DNA of 64,000 nt, taken from assembly GCA_044425815.1 (NCBI GenBank), contig JAWXVA010000001.1, forward strand, positions 1 to 64,000, given 5' to 3'. The stretch is from CAUPWF01 sp044425815 (lineage in GTDB: Bacteria > Bacillota > Clostridia > Lachnospirales > Lachnospiraceae). The notes beneath the pieces are model-generated. The model saw only the letters and a program-made list of their open reading frames with translations, was not told where the DNA came from and searched no databases. The position numbers and the translations under genes were made by a program. Positions 1 through 8,639 of this stretch are shown here, in pieces; within the stretch, counting starts at the first letter, position 1, and each line of letters starts with the position of its first letter.

Positions 1-92
1 ATTATGGTGGAACTATTGTGGCTCCTGTTGTACAAGAAATATTTGATAATGTATTACCATATCTAGGAATAGAAAAAGAGGTTGTAGAATAG
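1..92 (+). CDS. Penicillin-binding protein, C-terminal end only (partial)
   Basis: The window opens inside a gene; only about 29 codons remain, ending at TAG 90-92. The visible residues include YGGTIVAPVVQ and end in IEKEVVE. The stretch GGTIVAPVF/VxxI is typical of the last helix of class B PBP transpeptidase domains (FtsI/SpoVD type). Position directly upstream of mraY fits the usual dcw order, pbp then mraY, so this is probably the division or sporulation PBP that cross-links peptidoglycan outside the membrane. Whether it is FtsI-like or SpoVD-like (PASTA-bearing) cannot be told from this fragment. Confidence 0.75.
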   Translation, partial: YGGTIVAPVVQEIFDNVLPYLGIEKEVVE

Positions 93-129
93 AAAAAATG
101 TTGAAGCGTTCAAAGTGTAGTAAGAAAGA

Positions 130-158
130 TTGTAAAGCAATTAGAAATGGAGTATAAT
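130..158 (+). promoter_or_regulatory. Candidate sigma-A promoter for mraY
   Basis: TTGTAA at 130-135, a 17-base spacer, then a perfect TATAAT at 153-158, about 40 bases before the mraY start. It would give the mraY-murD-ftsW-ftsQ run its own promoter in addition to read-through from the PBP gene. Seen by eye only. Confidence 0.45.
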
Positions 159-198
159 AATTTAGTTATATACAACAATAAAGATAAGAGGTGCAAAG

Positions 199-1155
199 AT
201 GAATTATACAATTTTAATGCCAGTATTGATAGCATTTACCATAAGTTTAATAGGAGGACCTGTATTCATTCCAGTACTGAGAAGACTGAAAATGGGGCAA
301 ACAGAGAGAGAAGATGGCGTACAGTCACATTTGAAGAAAGCAGGTACGCCTACGATGGGTGGAGTGATTATATTAGGGAGTGTTATTATTACATCACTTT
401 TTTACATCACATCACATCCAAAGATTATACCGATACTTTTTGTGACAGTAGGGTTTGGGGTGATTGGATTTTTAGATGATTATCTAAAGGTTGTATTGAA
501 ACGATCAGACGGATTATTTCCAAAACAAAAATTAGTGCTGCAAGTAATCGTGACAGCAATCTTTGCATTTTATATAGTGAAAATCGCTGAAATACCATTG
601 ACATTGCTAGTGCCGTTTTCAGGAGGTCAGTATTTAGATATTGGGATTTTTTCAATACCATTATTATTTTTTGCGGTGATTGGTACAGTGAATGGAACAA
701 ATTTTACGGATGGATTAGATGGTTTGGCATCTAGCGTAACGGTTTTAGTGGCCACATTTTTTACGGTTGTTGCAATTGGAACAAACAGTGGAATAGAACC
801 GATTACGTGTGCAGTAGTGGGGGCATTACTTGGATTTTTACTATTTAATGTGTATCCTGCAAGTGTATTTATGGGAGATACAGGATCGTTGGCACTTGGT
901 GGATTTGTGGCTTCTACAGCTTATATGATGCAAATGCCGATATTTATTATCTTAGTAGGACTTATATATGTAGTAGAAGTAATGTCAGTGATTATACAGG
1001 TGACATACTTTAAGAAAACAGGCGGGAAAAGAATTTTCAAAATGGCACCGATACATCATCACTATGAATTGTGTGGTTGGTCAGAGACAAAAGTAGTTGC
1101 GGTATTTTCAATTATTACAGCGTTACTTTGCTTGATTGCATTGATGGGATTGTAA
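199..1155 (+). CDS. mraY: Phospho-N-acetylmuramoyl-pentapeptide transferase (MraY)
   Basis: Integral membrane enzyme that transfers phospho-MurNAc-pentapeptide from UDP to undecaprenyl phosphate, making lipid I. The 318 residues match the usual family length, and about ten hydrophobic segments alternate with short loops. Family signatures are visible: GGVIIL near the N-terminus, FLDDYLK (catalytic Asp pair) around residue 90, NGTNFTDGLDGLA around 165, MGDTGSLALGG around 225, and the histidine cluster PIHHHYE near 285. ATG 199 is preceded by AGAGGTGC. It is followed 13 bases later by murD, so the two are probably co-transcribed. Confidence 0.97.
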   Translation: MNYTILMPVLIAFTISLIGGPVFIPVLRRLKMGQTEREDGVQSHLKKAGTPTMGGVIILGSVIITSLFYITSHPKIIPILFVTVGFGVIGFLDDYLKVVLKRSDGLFPKQKLVLQVIVTAIFAFYIVKIAEIPLTLLVPFSGGQYLDIGIFSIPLLFFAVIGTVNGTNFTDGLDGLASSVTVLVATFFTVVAIGTNSGIEPITCAVVGALLGFLLFNVYPASVFMGDTGSLALGGFVASTAYMMQMPIFIILVGLIYVVEVMSVIIQVTYFKKTGGKRIFKMAPIHHHYELCGWSETKVVAVFSIITALLCLIALMGL

Positions 1156-1168
1156 ACTGGGGGGAATT

Positions 1169-2518
1169 ATGGACTTGAATCAGAAAAAAGTACTAGTATT
1201 TGGATCTGGGATTAGCGGAATTGGAGCTAGTAAATTATTAGTGGAAATAGGGGCAGAAGTCATTCTATATGATGGAGCAACTACGAGAACAGAAGAAGAA
1301 ATTATAGAGCAATTAGCCATGGATATCGTGGAGGTGGTGATTGGAGATTTATCCGAGGAAAAGATGAAACAGCTAGATTTAGTTGTCTTAAGTCCAGGAG
1401 TACCAACTGATTTGCCAGTGGTGGAAAAGATGCGTGCCTTAGAAATTCCTATCTGGGGAGAAGTAGAATTGGCATATCAATTCGGGAAGGGAGATGTACT
1501 TGCCATTACTGGTACCAACGGTAAGACGACGACTACTGCACTTTTGGGTATGATTATGAAGGTGTATAGAGAAGAAACTTATATTGTGGGAAATATAGGA
1601 AATCCATATACCGAAGTCGCACTAGATATGACAGAACGTAGTATAGTCGTAGCAGAAATGAGCAGTTTTCAATTAGAGACCATTGACACATTTGCACCCC
1701 AAGTAAGTGCGATTTTAAATATCACACCAGATCATTTGAACAGGCACCATACAATGGAAGCATATATAGAAGCCAAGAAAAGTATAGCTATAAATCAAAC
1801 AAAAAATCAAATCTGTGTTTTGAATTATGAAGATGAAGTAACAAGAGAATTTGGAAAAAACGTGAATGCACAAGTTCTATATTTTAGTAGTCAGCGTAAA
1901 CTAGATAAGGGAGTATATTTAGTTGGAGATGAAATCGTATGTGATATTCATGAGAAGGAAGTTTTGTGCAATATTCATGAATTGAGAATACTTGGAAAGC
2001 ATAATTTTGAAAATGTCATGGCCGCAGCAGCGATGGCTATTTCATATGGAGTACCACACAATTTGGTTCGGAAAGTAGTTCTTGAATTCGTAGGTGTAGA
2101 ACATAGAATAGAATTTGTATGTGAAAAGCATGGAGTGAGATACTACAATGATTCAAAAGGCACGAATCCAGACGCAGCAATCAAAGGAATACAGGCGATG
2201 AATCGACCTACTATCCTCATAGGCGGTGGATATAATAAAGATTCCACTTATGAAGAATGGATTCAATCATTTGATGGCAAAGTGAAAATGCTGATTTTGA
2301 CAGGACAGACAAGATTCATGATACAAGAAGCGGCGATGAAATGTGGATTTACAAATATCATGTTAATCGAATCATTCGAAGAAGCTGTAGAGAAAAGTGC
2401 TCAAATAGCAAAGCAAGGAGATGCAGTATTACTATCTCCGGCCTGTGCAAGTTGGGGGGTATTTAGAAATTATGAAGAACGTGGGGATAAATTCAAAGAA
2501 CTTGTAAAGAATTTATAA
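1169..2518 (+). CDS. murD: UDP-N-acetylmuramoylalanine--D-glutamate ligase (MurD)
   Basis: Cytoplasmic ATP-dependent ligase that adds D-Glu to UDP-MurNAc-L-Ala. The 449 residues are standard length. The N-terminal Rossmann-like UDP-binding domain begins KVLVFGSGISG; the central ATP-binding P-loop is TGTNGKTTTT around residue 114; NITPDHLNRH and the C-terminal YNDSKGTNPDA are classic Mur ligase motifs. The start has a GGGGG-type ribosome site eight bases upstream. Its stop is followed directly by the ftsW ribosome site, which supports one transcript. Confidence 0.97.
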   Translation: MDLNQKKVLVFGSGISGIGASKLLVEIGAEVILYDGATTRTEEEIIEQLAMDIVEVVIGDLSEEKMKQLDLVVLSPGVPTDLPVVEKMRALEIPIWGEVELAYQFGKGDVLAITGTNGKTTTTALLGMIMKVYREETYIVGNIGNPYTEVALDMTERSIVVAEMSSFQLETIDTFAPQVSAILNITPDHLNRHHTMEAYIEAKKSIAINQTKNQICVLNYEDEVTREFGKNVNAQVLYFSSQRKLDKGVYLVGDEIVCDIHEKEVLCNIHELRILGKHNFENVMAAAAMAISYGVPHNLVRKVVLEFVGVEHRIEFVCEKHGVRYYNDSKGTNPDAAIKGIQAMNRPTILIGGGYNKDSTYEEWIQSFDGKVKMLILTGQTRFMIQEAAMKCGFTNIMLIESFEEAVEKSAQIAKQGDAVLLSPACASWGVFRNYEERGDKFKELVKNL

Positions 2519-2530
2519 GGAGTGCTCTTT

Positions 2531-3610
2531 GTGTCAGACAAAAAAAGAAAAATAGATATCTTACTTCTGATAGTTGTCTTATTATTACTGATAGTTGGTC
2601 TTGTGATTCTATACAGTACGAGTGCTTACAATGGTGAAAATAAATTTGGAGATTCTTTTTATTATTTGAAAAAACAATGTTTTGCAACCTCGTTAGGATT
2701 GGCACTTATGTATGCGATGGCTAATATAGACTATCACATATGGTACAAATATGCGATAGGTGGATATATGATAGCGTTGCTATTATCAATAGCAGTTATT
2801 TTTATAGGAGACGAGTACAATGGTTCCAAAAGATGGTTGTCTTTGGGACCATTTTCATTTCAACCTTCAGAATTTGCAAAAATAGCCGTGATTTTATTTT
2901 TAGCAGTGCTCATTACTAGAATGGGAAAGAGTGTGCGAAAAACCAGCAGTATGATTTTGATATTAGGATTAATTTTACCTATTGTTGGTCTGGTTGGAAT
3001 GAGTAATTTAAGTACGGCAATTATTATTTTGGGAATTGCGATAGCATTGATTTTTGTATCTACTCCTAAGTATGCTCAATTCATATGGATGGGAGTGCTA
3101 AGTATTGCGTTTCTTGGCGTTTTTTTGGCACTGGAAAGTTATAGGCTAGAGCGAATTGCGATTTGGCAAAATCCAGAAGAATATGAAAAAGGCTATCAAA
3201 CAATACAAGGATTATATGCGATTGGTTCAGGCGGATTGTTTGGGGTGGGATTAGGAAATAGTGTGCAAAAATTAGGGTTTGTACCAGAAGCACAGAATGA
3301 TATGATATTTTCAATAATCTGTGAAGAATTGGGCATGGTAGGAGCAGGCGCTATTATGATACTATTTCTTATGTTGATCTGGAGATTTTATGCAATTGCA
3401 TCAAATGCAAAAGATTTGATGGGAGCATTGATCGCAAGCGGAGCGATGGCTCATATCATGATTCAAGTAATATTGAATATAGCAGTTGTGACAAATACGA
3501 TACCAAATACAGGGATTACATTGCCGTTTATCAGCTATGGAGGAACATCAGTTATGTTTTTATTGATGGAAATGGGTATTGTATTAAATGTATCTAATTT
3601 GGTAGAATGA
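2531..3610 (+). CDS. ftsW: SEDS-family glycosyltransferase (FtsW/SpoVE type)
   Basis: Polytopic membrane protein of the SEDS family, which polymerises lipid II into glycan strands together with a class B PBP. About ten membrane segments; the family motifs GSKRWLSLGPFSFQPSEFAK (around residue 100), QAQNDMIF-like PEAQNDMIFS, and NTGITLPFISYGGTS near the end are present. I chose GTG 2531 because AAGGAGTG (2517-2524) sits six bases upstream; GTG 2522 overlaps that site. This gives 359 residues. Sequence alone does not separate FtsW (division) from SpoVE (spore cortex); position between murD and ftsQ fits either. Confidence 0.9.
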   Translation: MSDKKRKIDILLLIVVLLLLIVGLVILYSTSAYNGENKFGDSFYYLKKQCFATSLGLALMYAMANIDYHIWYKYAIGGYMIALLLSIAVIFIGDEYNGSKRWLSLGPFSFQPSEFAKIAVILFLAVLITRMGKSVRKTSSMILILGLILPIVGLVGMSNLSTAIIILGIAIALIFVSTPKYAQFIWMGVLSIAFLGVFLALESYRLERIAIWQNPEEYEKGYQTIQGLYAIGSGGLFGVGLGNSVQKLGFVPEAQNDMIFSIICEELGMVGAGAIMILFLMLIWRFYAIASNAKDLMGALIASGAMAHIMIQVILNIAVVTNTIPNTGITLPFISYGGTSVMFLLMEMGIVLNVSNLVE

Positions 3611-3639
3611 AGAGAAGAAAAAGTTCAGGAGGTATTTAC

Positions 3640-4488
3640 ATGAACGAAGTACAGTATAAGAAAAAAACAAAAGCTCAGAAAAGAATTATTTCTAATAGTG
3701 AGATGGAACAATTGCAAAACATGGGAATACGTTCCTATGCAAAGAAGACAAGTCAGAAGCGAAAGAATAAAAGACAATTTGGACTTTATGCAATATCCGT
3801 GATTGTGTTAGCGCTTGCGATTATAATCATGTGTTTCTACCTTTTATTTTTTACACAAAAAGTAGAGGTTAGGAATAATGAGTATAGTACGGATATGTAT
3901 ATACTGAATTGGTTAGCCGCTGATCCAGTTTCTACAAACACCATTGCAACTTTTGTGAAATATAACTATTGGGATATCAACTTGCCGGGTGGAGTGGACT
4001 CCATTTGTGTTGAATTGAACAACCCATGGGAAGTGGCGGTCTTAGTAGAAGACAAACAGCCGGTTAGTGGATTTGAAATTGAAGGGAAATATGTGTATTG
4101 TGATGAGGATGGAACGGTAATACTAGAAGTAGAAACATCACTAGAGGGAGTACCATTAATAGAAGGGATAGAAGTGACAGAGTATGCGCTCTATGAAATC
4201 ATACAAGTAGAAGATGTGGATATATTTCAAAATGTACTAGAAGTAACAAGTATTTTGAATACTGAAGAAATTTCTGTAGATACCATTAGCTGTGGAGGCG
4301 CGGCAGATGTAGATATTACAATAGGAAATAAATTGATTAAGCTAGGAGAAGGGAATTATGAAGAGAAAATCGTTCAAATTCCTCCGATTTTAGAAAAAAT
4401 AAGTGAAGAAGAAGGAACCTTAAATTTAGAAAATTATAGTTCTTCAAACGCAACTGTGAGTTTTACAAGAAAAATATCAGAAAATTAG
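3640..4488 (+). CDS. ftsQ: Cell division protein FtsQ/DivIB
   Basis: Bitopic divisome protein: a basic cytoplasmic N-terminus (about 50 residues rich in Lys/Arg), one membrane helix (LYAISVIVLALAIIIMCFYL), then an extracellular POTRA-like and beta domain. The segment following the helix (KVEVRNNEYST, then NPWEVAVLVEDKQPV, then YVYCDEDGTVI) follows the FtsQ/DivIB pattern. A longer frame opens at ATG 3607 overlapping the ftsW stop, but AGGAGGT at 3627-3633 sits just ahead of ATG 3640, so I use 3640 (282 residues). It bridges FtsW and the PBP during septum synthesis. Confidence 0.85.
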   Translation: MNEVQYKKKTKAQKRIISNSEMEQLQNMGIRSYAKKTSQKRKNKRQFGLYAISVIVLALAIIIMCFYLLFFTQKVEVRNNEYSTDMYILNWLAADPVSTNTIATFVKYNYWDINLPGGVDSICVELNNPWEVAVLVEDKQPVSGFEIEGKYVYCDEDGTVILEVETSLEGVPLIEGIEVTEYALYEIIQVEDVDIFQNVLEVTSILNTEEISVDTISCGGAADVDITIGNKLIKLGEGNYEEKIVQIPPILEKISEEEGTLNLENYSSSNATVSFTRKISEN

Positions 4489-4497
4489 CAAAATGTA

Positions 4498-4526
4498 TTG
4501 ATTATTTAGAGGAAAAGCGATATTAT
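4498..4526 (+). promoter_or_regulatory. Candidate sigma-A promoter for ftsZ
   Basis: TTGATT at 4498-4503, a 17-base spacer and TATTAT at 4521-4526, lying in the 108-base gap between ftsQ and ftsZ. A separate ftsZ promoter is common in Firmicutes. Motif match by eye. Confidence 0.45.
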
Positions 4527-4596
4527 AGTATTACATGGAAAAGTGTATTTTGATGGATAATCGATATTAGAAATGATGATAAAGGAGGAAATACTC

Positions 4597-5847
4597 TTGC
4601 TAGAAATTAAAACAAATGAATCAGACGCAGCCGCAAGAATAATTGTTGTAGGAGTAGGTGGTGGCGGAAATAATGCCGTGAACCGCATGATAGATGAGCA
4701 AATTGCAGGTGTAGAATTTATTGCTATAAATACAGATAAACAAGCATTACAATTGAGCAAGGCACCAACGCTTATGCAAATAGGTGAGAAAATAACAAAA
4801 GGACTTGGAGCAGGTGCAAAACCAGAAGTTGGTGAGAAAGCAGCTGAAGAAAGTGAAGAAGAATTAGTTGCAGCTATTAAAGGCGCAGACATGGTATTTG
4901 TTACTTGTGGAATGGGTGGCGGTACAGGAACAGGTGCTACACCAGTTGTAGCGAAGATCGCGAAAAGTTTAGGTGCACTTACTGTAGGTGTTGTAACTAA
5001 ACCGTTCCGTTTTGAATCAAAAGCTCGTATGAATAATGCATTGGCTGGTATTGAAAAATTAAAAGATAATGTTGATACATTAATTGTAATCCCAAATGAT
5101 AAATTACTAGAAATCGTGGATAGAAGAACGACGATGCCAGATGCACTAAGAAAAGCAGATGAAGTGCTACAACAAGGGATTCAAGGTATTACTGACCTTA
5201 TCAATGTACCAGCACTTATTAACTTAGACTTTGCAGACGTTCAAACAGTTATGCATGACAAAGGTGTTGCACACATCGGCATAGGTCAAGGAAAAGGGGA
5301 TGACAAAGCACTAGAAGCAGTGAAACAAGCAGTTGCTAGTCCACTTCTTGAAACTACTATCGCAGGTGCTAGTCATGTTATTATAAACATTTCTGGGGAT
5401 ATTACTTTGATGGATGCTAGTGATGCAGCAGAGTATGTACAAGATTTAGCAGGAGAAGATGCAAATATTATATTTGGTGCAAAATTTGATGATAGCAAGA
5501 CAGATGAAGCTACTATTACAGTTATTGCAACAGGACTTCACAATGCAAGCGGAGCAGCCTCTAAGTTAAAAGAGAGACTAGAGAGACAAAAGGCAACGAT
5601 GGTTCCATTGGATTCAGATTATGATTTGGATGAACCAATTAACGTGTCGACTCCAAAACCTGTGTATCAAACACCACAACCACAGAGATCACAGTTAGAT
5701 TATGGAATGGGAACTGCTGCACAAGCAGTGCCACAAGTACCAAGATATGATGGACCAGCTGTGAATCCTGGAAATACTCAAGCTAGAGTGCCACAGAGTA
5801 ATGTGAAAGAACAAAGTATCAAGATTCCGGATTTCTTTAAAAGATAA
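4597..5847 (+). CDS. ftsZ: Cell division GTPase FtsZ
   Basis: Tubulin-like GTPase that forms the Z-ring. GTP-binding motifs are clear: GVGGGGNNAVNRM near the N-terminus, the tubulin signature GGGTGTGATPVVA around residue 105, and NLDFADV with the synergy loop. A variable, Gln/Pro-rich linker (about residues 330-400) leads to the conserved C-terminal peptide IKIPDFFKR used to bind partners. The frame extends up to ATG 4573, but AAAGGAGG (4581-4588) lies inside that extension and points to TTG 4597 as the start (416 residues). No ftsA is found upstream. Confidence 0.97.
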   Translation: MLEIKTNESDAAARIIVVGVGGGGNNAVNRMIDEQIAGVEFIAINTDKQALQLSKAPTLMQIGEKITKGLGAGAKPEVGEKAAEESEEELVAAIKGADMVFVTCGMGGGTGTGATPVVAKIAKSLGALTVGVVTKPFRFESKARMNNALAGIEKLKDNVDTLIVIPNDKLLEIVDRRTTMPDALRKADEVLQQGIQGITDLINVPALINLDFADVQTVMHDKGVAHIGIGQGKGDDKALEAVKQAVASPLLETTIAGASHVIINISGDITLMDASDAAEYVQDLAGEDANIIFGAKFDDSKTDEATITVIATGLHNASGAASKLKERLERQKATMVPLDSDYDLDEPINVSTPKPVYQTPQPQRSQLDYGMGTAAQAVPQVPRYDGPAVNPGNTQARVPQSNVKEQSIKIPDFFKR

Positions 5848-5869
5848 TTAAATAAAAGATAACATAAAG

Positions 5870-5916
5870 AAGCTGTTGCTTCCAAACTGAGTCAGTTGGA
5901 AGCAACAGCTTTTTTG
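5870..5916 (+). terminator. Rho-independent terminator after ftsZ
   Basis: Strong hairpin: AGCTGTTGCTTCCAA (5871-5885) pairs with TTGGAAGCAACAGCT (5896-5910), extended by ACTG/CAGT toward a small loop, and is followed by a T run. It separates the division cluster from the sporulation cluster. Confidence 0.9.
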
Positions 5917-5980
5917 TCGAATTTTTATTATACAAAGATTCGTTATTCTGACAAATTACGTAAGATACCTTAGATATAAT
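5913..5980 (+). promoter_or_regulatory. Spo0A-box-like sites and sigma-A -10 upstream of spoIIGA
   Basis: TTTGTCGAA at 5913-5921 is a match to the Spo0A box consensus. A second, weaker, inverted site TTCTGACAAA lies at 5946-5955. A perfect TATAAT follows at 5975-5980, with no good -35 at normal spacing. This layout resembles the known spoIIG promoter, where phosphorylated Spo0A replaces -35 recognition by sigma-A. The first box overlaps the T run of the ftsZ terminator. Confidence 0.65.
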
Positions 5981-6035
5981 TAATCTTGCTTTTGTTGATA
6001 TTTTAGCAAATTCAAAGTGAGAAAGAAGGTGGATT

Positions 6036-6815
6036 GTGTATTATGAATTATATGTTGATATATTGTGTTTAGTGAATTTTATGATGGATTATTTAGCGCT
6101 ATTAATCGTGAGAGAAATCACTAGGAATGCATCGAGTCATATTCGAATATTTTTAGCCAGTCTAGTGGGTGCAATCTTGACGTGTATTGTAATCATAATA
6201 CCTATTTCATATGCAAGCATAAAATTCATATTATTCCATATAGTCATAAACACAGTAATGATCCATATAGGATTCAAAATTAAAAGTAGAAAACAATTTG
6301 TCATGATGTACATATCATTATATGTAGCATGCCTGCTCTTAGGTGGGGTGTTGCAATATTTTCAACAATATATGAAAATTAGTAGTTTGTTTTTTGCAAT
6401 GGCAGTCTGCAGCTATTGGATAGTACGCGGTGTTTGGTATTTTATTCAATTTATTTTACAATATCGCAGTAAATGGTATGATGTGGAATTATATGTGGAC
6501 ACAATGGTGATTCAAACACAAGCATTATTAGATACGGGGAATAGTCTGAAGGACACGTATACAAATCAGCCAATTAGCATTGTGAGCAAGAAATTAATCA
6601 AAAATATTAATATATTAAGTGAAAATAAAAATTTACGATACATACCATATCATTCATTGGGAAACTATGGTGTTATGTGTGTGATTACGATAGATAAGAT
6701 ACATATTTGTGGGGAGAGAGAATACTGGATAGAAAAACCACGAATCGCAATCAGTGATGATGCAATATCAAACGACGAGAGTTACCAAATGATTTTGAAT
6801 CCTGATATTTTATAA
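6036..6815 (+). CDS. spoIIGA: Pro-sigma-E processing protease SpoIIGA
   Basis: Membrane-embedded aspartic protease that removes the pro-peptide from pro-sigma-E in the mother cell after the asymmetric septum forms. The N-terminal half holds about five hydrophobic segments; the C-terminal half carries the single aspartic protease motif LLDTGNSLKD around residue 167 and a second family block ending the protein. At 259 residues it is shorter than the Bacillus protein (about 309). GTG 6036 is the likely start (VYYELYVDIL), with AAGGTGG a few bases upstream. Fifteen bases separate it from sigE. Confidence 0.92.
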   Translation: MYYELYVDILCLVNFMMDYLALLIVREITRNASSHIRIFLASLVGAILTCIVIIIPISYASIKFILFHIVINTVMIHIGFKIKSRKQFVMMYISLYVACLLLGGVLQYFQQYMKISSLFFAMAVCSYWIVRGVWYFIQFILQYRSKWYDVELYVDTMVIQTQALLDTGNSLKDTYTNQPISIVSKKLIKNINILSENKNLRYIPYHSLGNYGVMCVITIDKIHICGEREYWIEKPRIAISDDAISNDESYQMILNPDIL

Positions 6816-6829
6816 CAGGAGGAAGAAAG

Positions 6830-7582
6830 ATGATTGTAAAAATAGCAGTTCCAAAGCAGTTTAAATTGAAGGTGATGCCGAGTATTAGAAGTATTATATT
6901 CCCATCAAAGGGGGATATTCATTATATCGGTGGAACAGATGTATTGCCAGCTCCACTTATAGGGGAAGAAGAAAGTGCAGTGATTAATGATTTGGGAACG
7001 GAATATGATTCCGAAGCAAAGAAAGTATTGATAGAACATAATTTAAGGCTAGTAGTTTATATAGCGAAAAAATTTGATAATACAGGGATTGGGGTAGAAG
7101 ATTTGATATCTATAGGTACTATTGGATTAATCAAAGCAATCAATACCTTTAATCCAGTAAAAAATATTAAGCTAGCTACTTATGCATCAAGGTGTATCGA
7201 AAATGAAATATTGATGTATTTGAGAAGAAATAACAAAACAAAATTAGAGGTTTCCATTGATGAACCATTGAATGTGGATTGGGATGGGAATGAACTATTA
7301 TTGTCGGATATATTGGGTACTGATGAGGATACGATTTACAAAGAGCTAGAAAATGAAGTGGAGCGTAAATTGTTAAATAAAGCCATCAGTAAACTTAACC
7401 ATAGAGAAAAAATAATCATAGAGATGAGATATGGGTTGAATTCACCAGACGGAGAGGAGAAAACACAGAAAGAAGTAGCGGATATTCTTGGTATTTCTCA
7501 ATCGTATATTTCTAGATTGGAAAAGAAGATTATGGTGCGGCTAAAGAGAGAAATGATCAAAGAAGGTGATTTTATTAGATAA
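6830..7582 (+). CDS. sigE: RNA polymerase sigma-E, mother-cell specific (pro-form)
   Basis: Sigma-70 family factor that drives early mother-cell sporulation genes. The first roughly 25-30 residues (basic and hydrophobic, IVKIAVPKQFKLKV) form the pro-sequence expected to be cut by SpoIIGA. Region 2 is clear (LRLVVYIAKKF, GVEDLISIGTIGLIKA, YASRCIENEILMYLRR), and region 4 ends with a helix-turn-helix (QKEVADILGISQSYISRLEKK). Length 250 is slightly above the Bacillus 239. Ribosome site AGGAGGAAG precedes ATG 6830. Confidence 0.96.
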   Translation: MIVKIAVPKQFKLKVMPSIRSIIFPSKGDIHYIGGTDVLPAPLIGEEESAVINDLGTEYDSEAKKVLIEHNLRLVVYIAKKFDNTGIGVEDLISIGTIGLIKAINTFNPVKNIKLATYASRCIENEILMYLRRNNKTKLEVSIDEPLNVDWDGNELLLSDILGTDEDTIYKELENEVERKLLNKAISKLNHREKIIIEMRYGLNSPDGEEKTQKEVADILGISQSYISRLEKKIMVRLKREMIKEGDFIR

Positions 7583-7597
7583 AACAGAAGACGAGTG

Positions 7598-7615
7598 CTA
7601 TTTGCTGGCAAATAG
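7598..7615. repeat. Short inverted repeat between sigE and sigG
   Basis: CTATTTGC at 7598-7605 and GCAAATAG at 7608-7615 form a perfect 8-bp inverted repeat around a TG centre. No T run follows, so it is not a normal terminator; it could be a protein site or a minor transcript hairpin. Confidence 0.5.
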
Positions 7616-7670
7616 AGATTCCGTGGAGAAATGTCAAGGGGGAAAAGTTTATAAAATTTTCTCTTGTGTC

Positions 7671-7701
7671 GCATATTTCAGAGTCATAGTGAGCATGATT
7701 T
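7671..7701 (+). promoter_or_regulatory. Possible sigma-F/sigma-G promoter for sigG
   Basis: GCATA at 7671-7675 matches the -35 core shared by sigma-F and sigma-G. Fifteen bases later GAGCATGATT (7691-7700) partly matches the sigma-F -10. Forespore promoters are expected at this spot. The -10 match is weak. Confidence 0.35.
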
Positions 7702-7732
7702 AACTAGAACATAATCTAGGAGGATTCTTACT

Positions 7733-8509
7733 ATGGCTCTTAATAAAGTGGAAATTTGTGGTGTAAACACGGCTACATTACCAATATTGACAAAAGAAGA
7801 AAAAGAAGTACTTTTTCTGAAAATGAAAGAAGGAGATAGTGATGCAAGAGAACAGTATATTCGTGGTAACTTACGATTAGTACTAAGCGTTATCAAGCGA
7901 TTCCAAAATAGCAATGAAAACGCTGATGATTTATTTCAAATAGGTTGTATTGGATTAATCAAAGCAATCGATAATTTTGATCCTACGTTAGGTTTGCAAT
8001 TGTCAACATATGGAGTTCCTATGATTATAGGTGAGATAAGACGCTACTTACGAGATAATAATTCCATACGTGTGAGCCGCTCGCTAAGAGATACAGCGTA
8101 TAAGGCTATTTATGCGAAAGAACGCTATATGAAAGAGTTTTTGAGGGAGCCAACGATACAAGAAATTGCAGCTGAGATAGGAATAGGGAAAGAAGATATT
8201 GTGATGGCACTTGATGCAATCCAAAGTCCAATGAGTTTGCAAGAACCAGTATATAGTGCTGGTGGAGATGTATTGTATGTCATGGATCAAATTAGTGATA
8301 AGAAAAACAAAGAAGAAAAATGGGTGGAAGATATTTCACTTGGAACAGCCATGAGTCGATTAAATGAGAGAGAAAATTATATTATAACACTCAGATTCTT
8401 TCAGGGTAAAACACAAATGGAGGTTGCAGAAACGATTGGAATATCTCAAGCGCAAGTGAGCCGTTTAGAAAAAAATGCATTACGCAGTATGAAAGCCTAC
8501 CTCTCGTAA
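7733..8509 (+). CDS. sigG: RNA polymerase sigma-G, forespore specific
   Basis: Late forespore sigma factor. The N-terminal NKVEICGVNTATLP block is characteristic of SigG, followed by region 2 (NLRLVLSVIKRF, ADDLFQIGCIGLIKAIDNF, STYGVPMIIGEIRRYLRD), region 3 and a region 4 helix-turn-helix (QMEVAETIGISQAQVSRLE). The 258 residues match the family. AGGAGG at 7719-7724 precedes ATG 7733. The order spoIIGA-sigE-sigG is the conserved Bacillus/Clostridium arrangement, with sigG read mainly from its own promoter. Confidence 0.96.
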   Translation: MALNKVEICGVNTATLPILTKEEKEVLFLKMKEGDSDAREQYIRGNLRLVLSVIKRFQNSNENADDLFQIGCIGLIKAIDNFDPTLGLQLSTYGVPMIIGEIRRYLRDNNSIRVSRSLRDTAYKAIYAKERYMKEFLREPTIQEIAAEIGIGKEDIVMALDAIQSPMSLQEPVYSAGGDVLYVMDQISDKKNKEEKWVEDISLGTAMSRLNERENYIITLRFFQGKTQMEVAETIGISQAQVSRLEKNALRSMKAYLS

Positions 8510-8527
8510 GAGAAGTAGGTTTTTATA
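8496..8527 (+). terminator. Terminator overlapping the sigG 3' end
   Basis: CCTAC (8496-8500) with TCTC pairs with GAGA and GTAGG (8515-8519) around a GTAA loop, with one mismatch, followed by TTTTTAT. The sigG stop codon lies in the loop, so the hairpin uses the last codons of sigG. Confidence 0.75.
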
Positions 8528-8592
8528 TAGTGAAAATATGAATGATTCAAAAAGAAAGTATAAGAAAAGAGGTATGAAAGTGAAAATATGTA

Positions 8593-8621
8593 TTGAAATT
8601 TTGAATAGTTCATAATATTAT
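8593..8621 (+). promoter_or_regulatory. Candidate sigma-A promoter for the phosphatase gene
   Basis: TTGAAA at 8593-8598, exactly 17 bases, then TATTAT at 8616-8621, 18 bases before the ATG at 8640. Confidence 0.5.
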
Positions 8622-8639
8622 AAAAGTGGAGGAAGTGTT

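Noticed and set aside
147..479. 110-codon open frame overlapping the start of mraY
   Set aside because: It lies in another frame of mraY, has no family resemblance, and mraY is certain.
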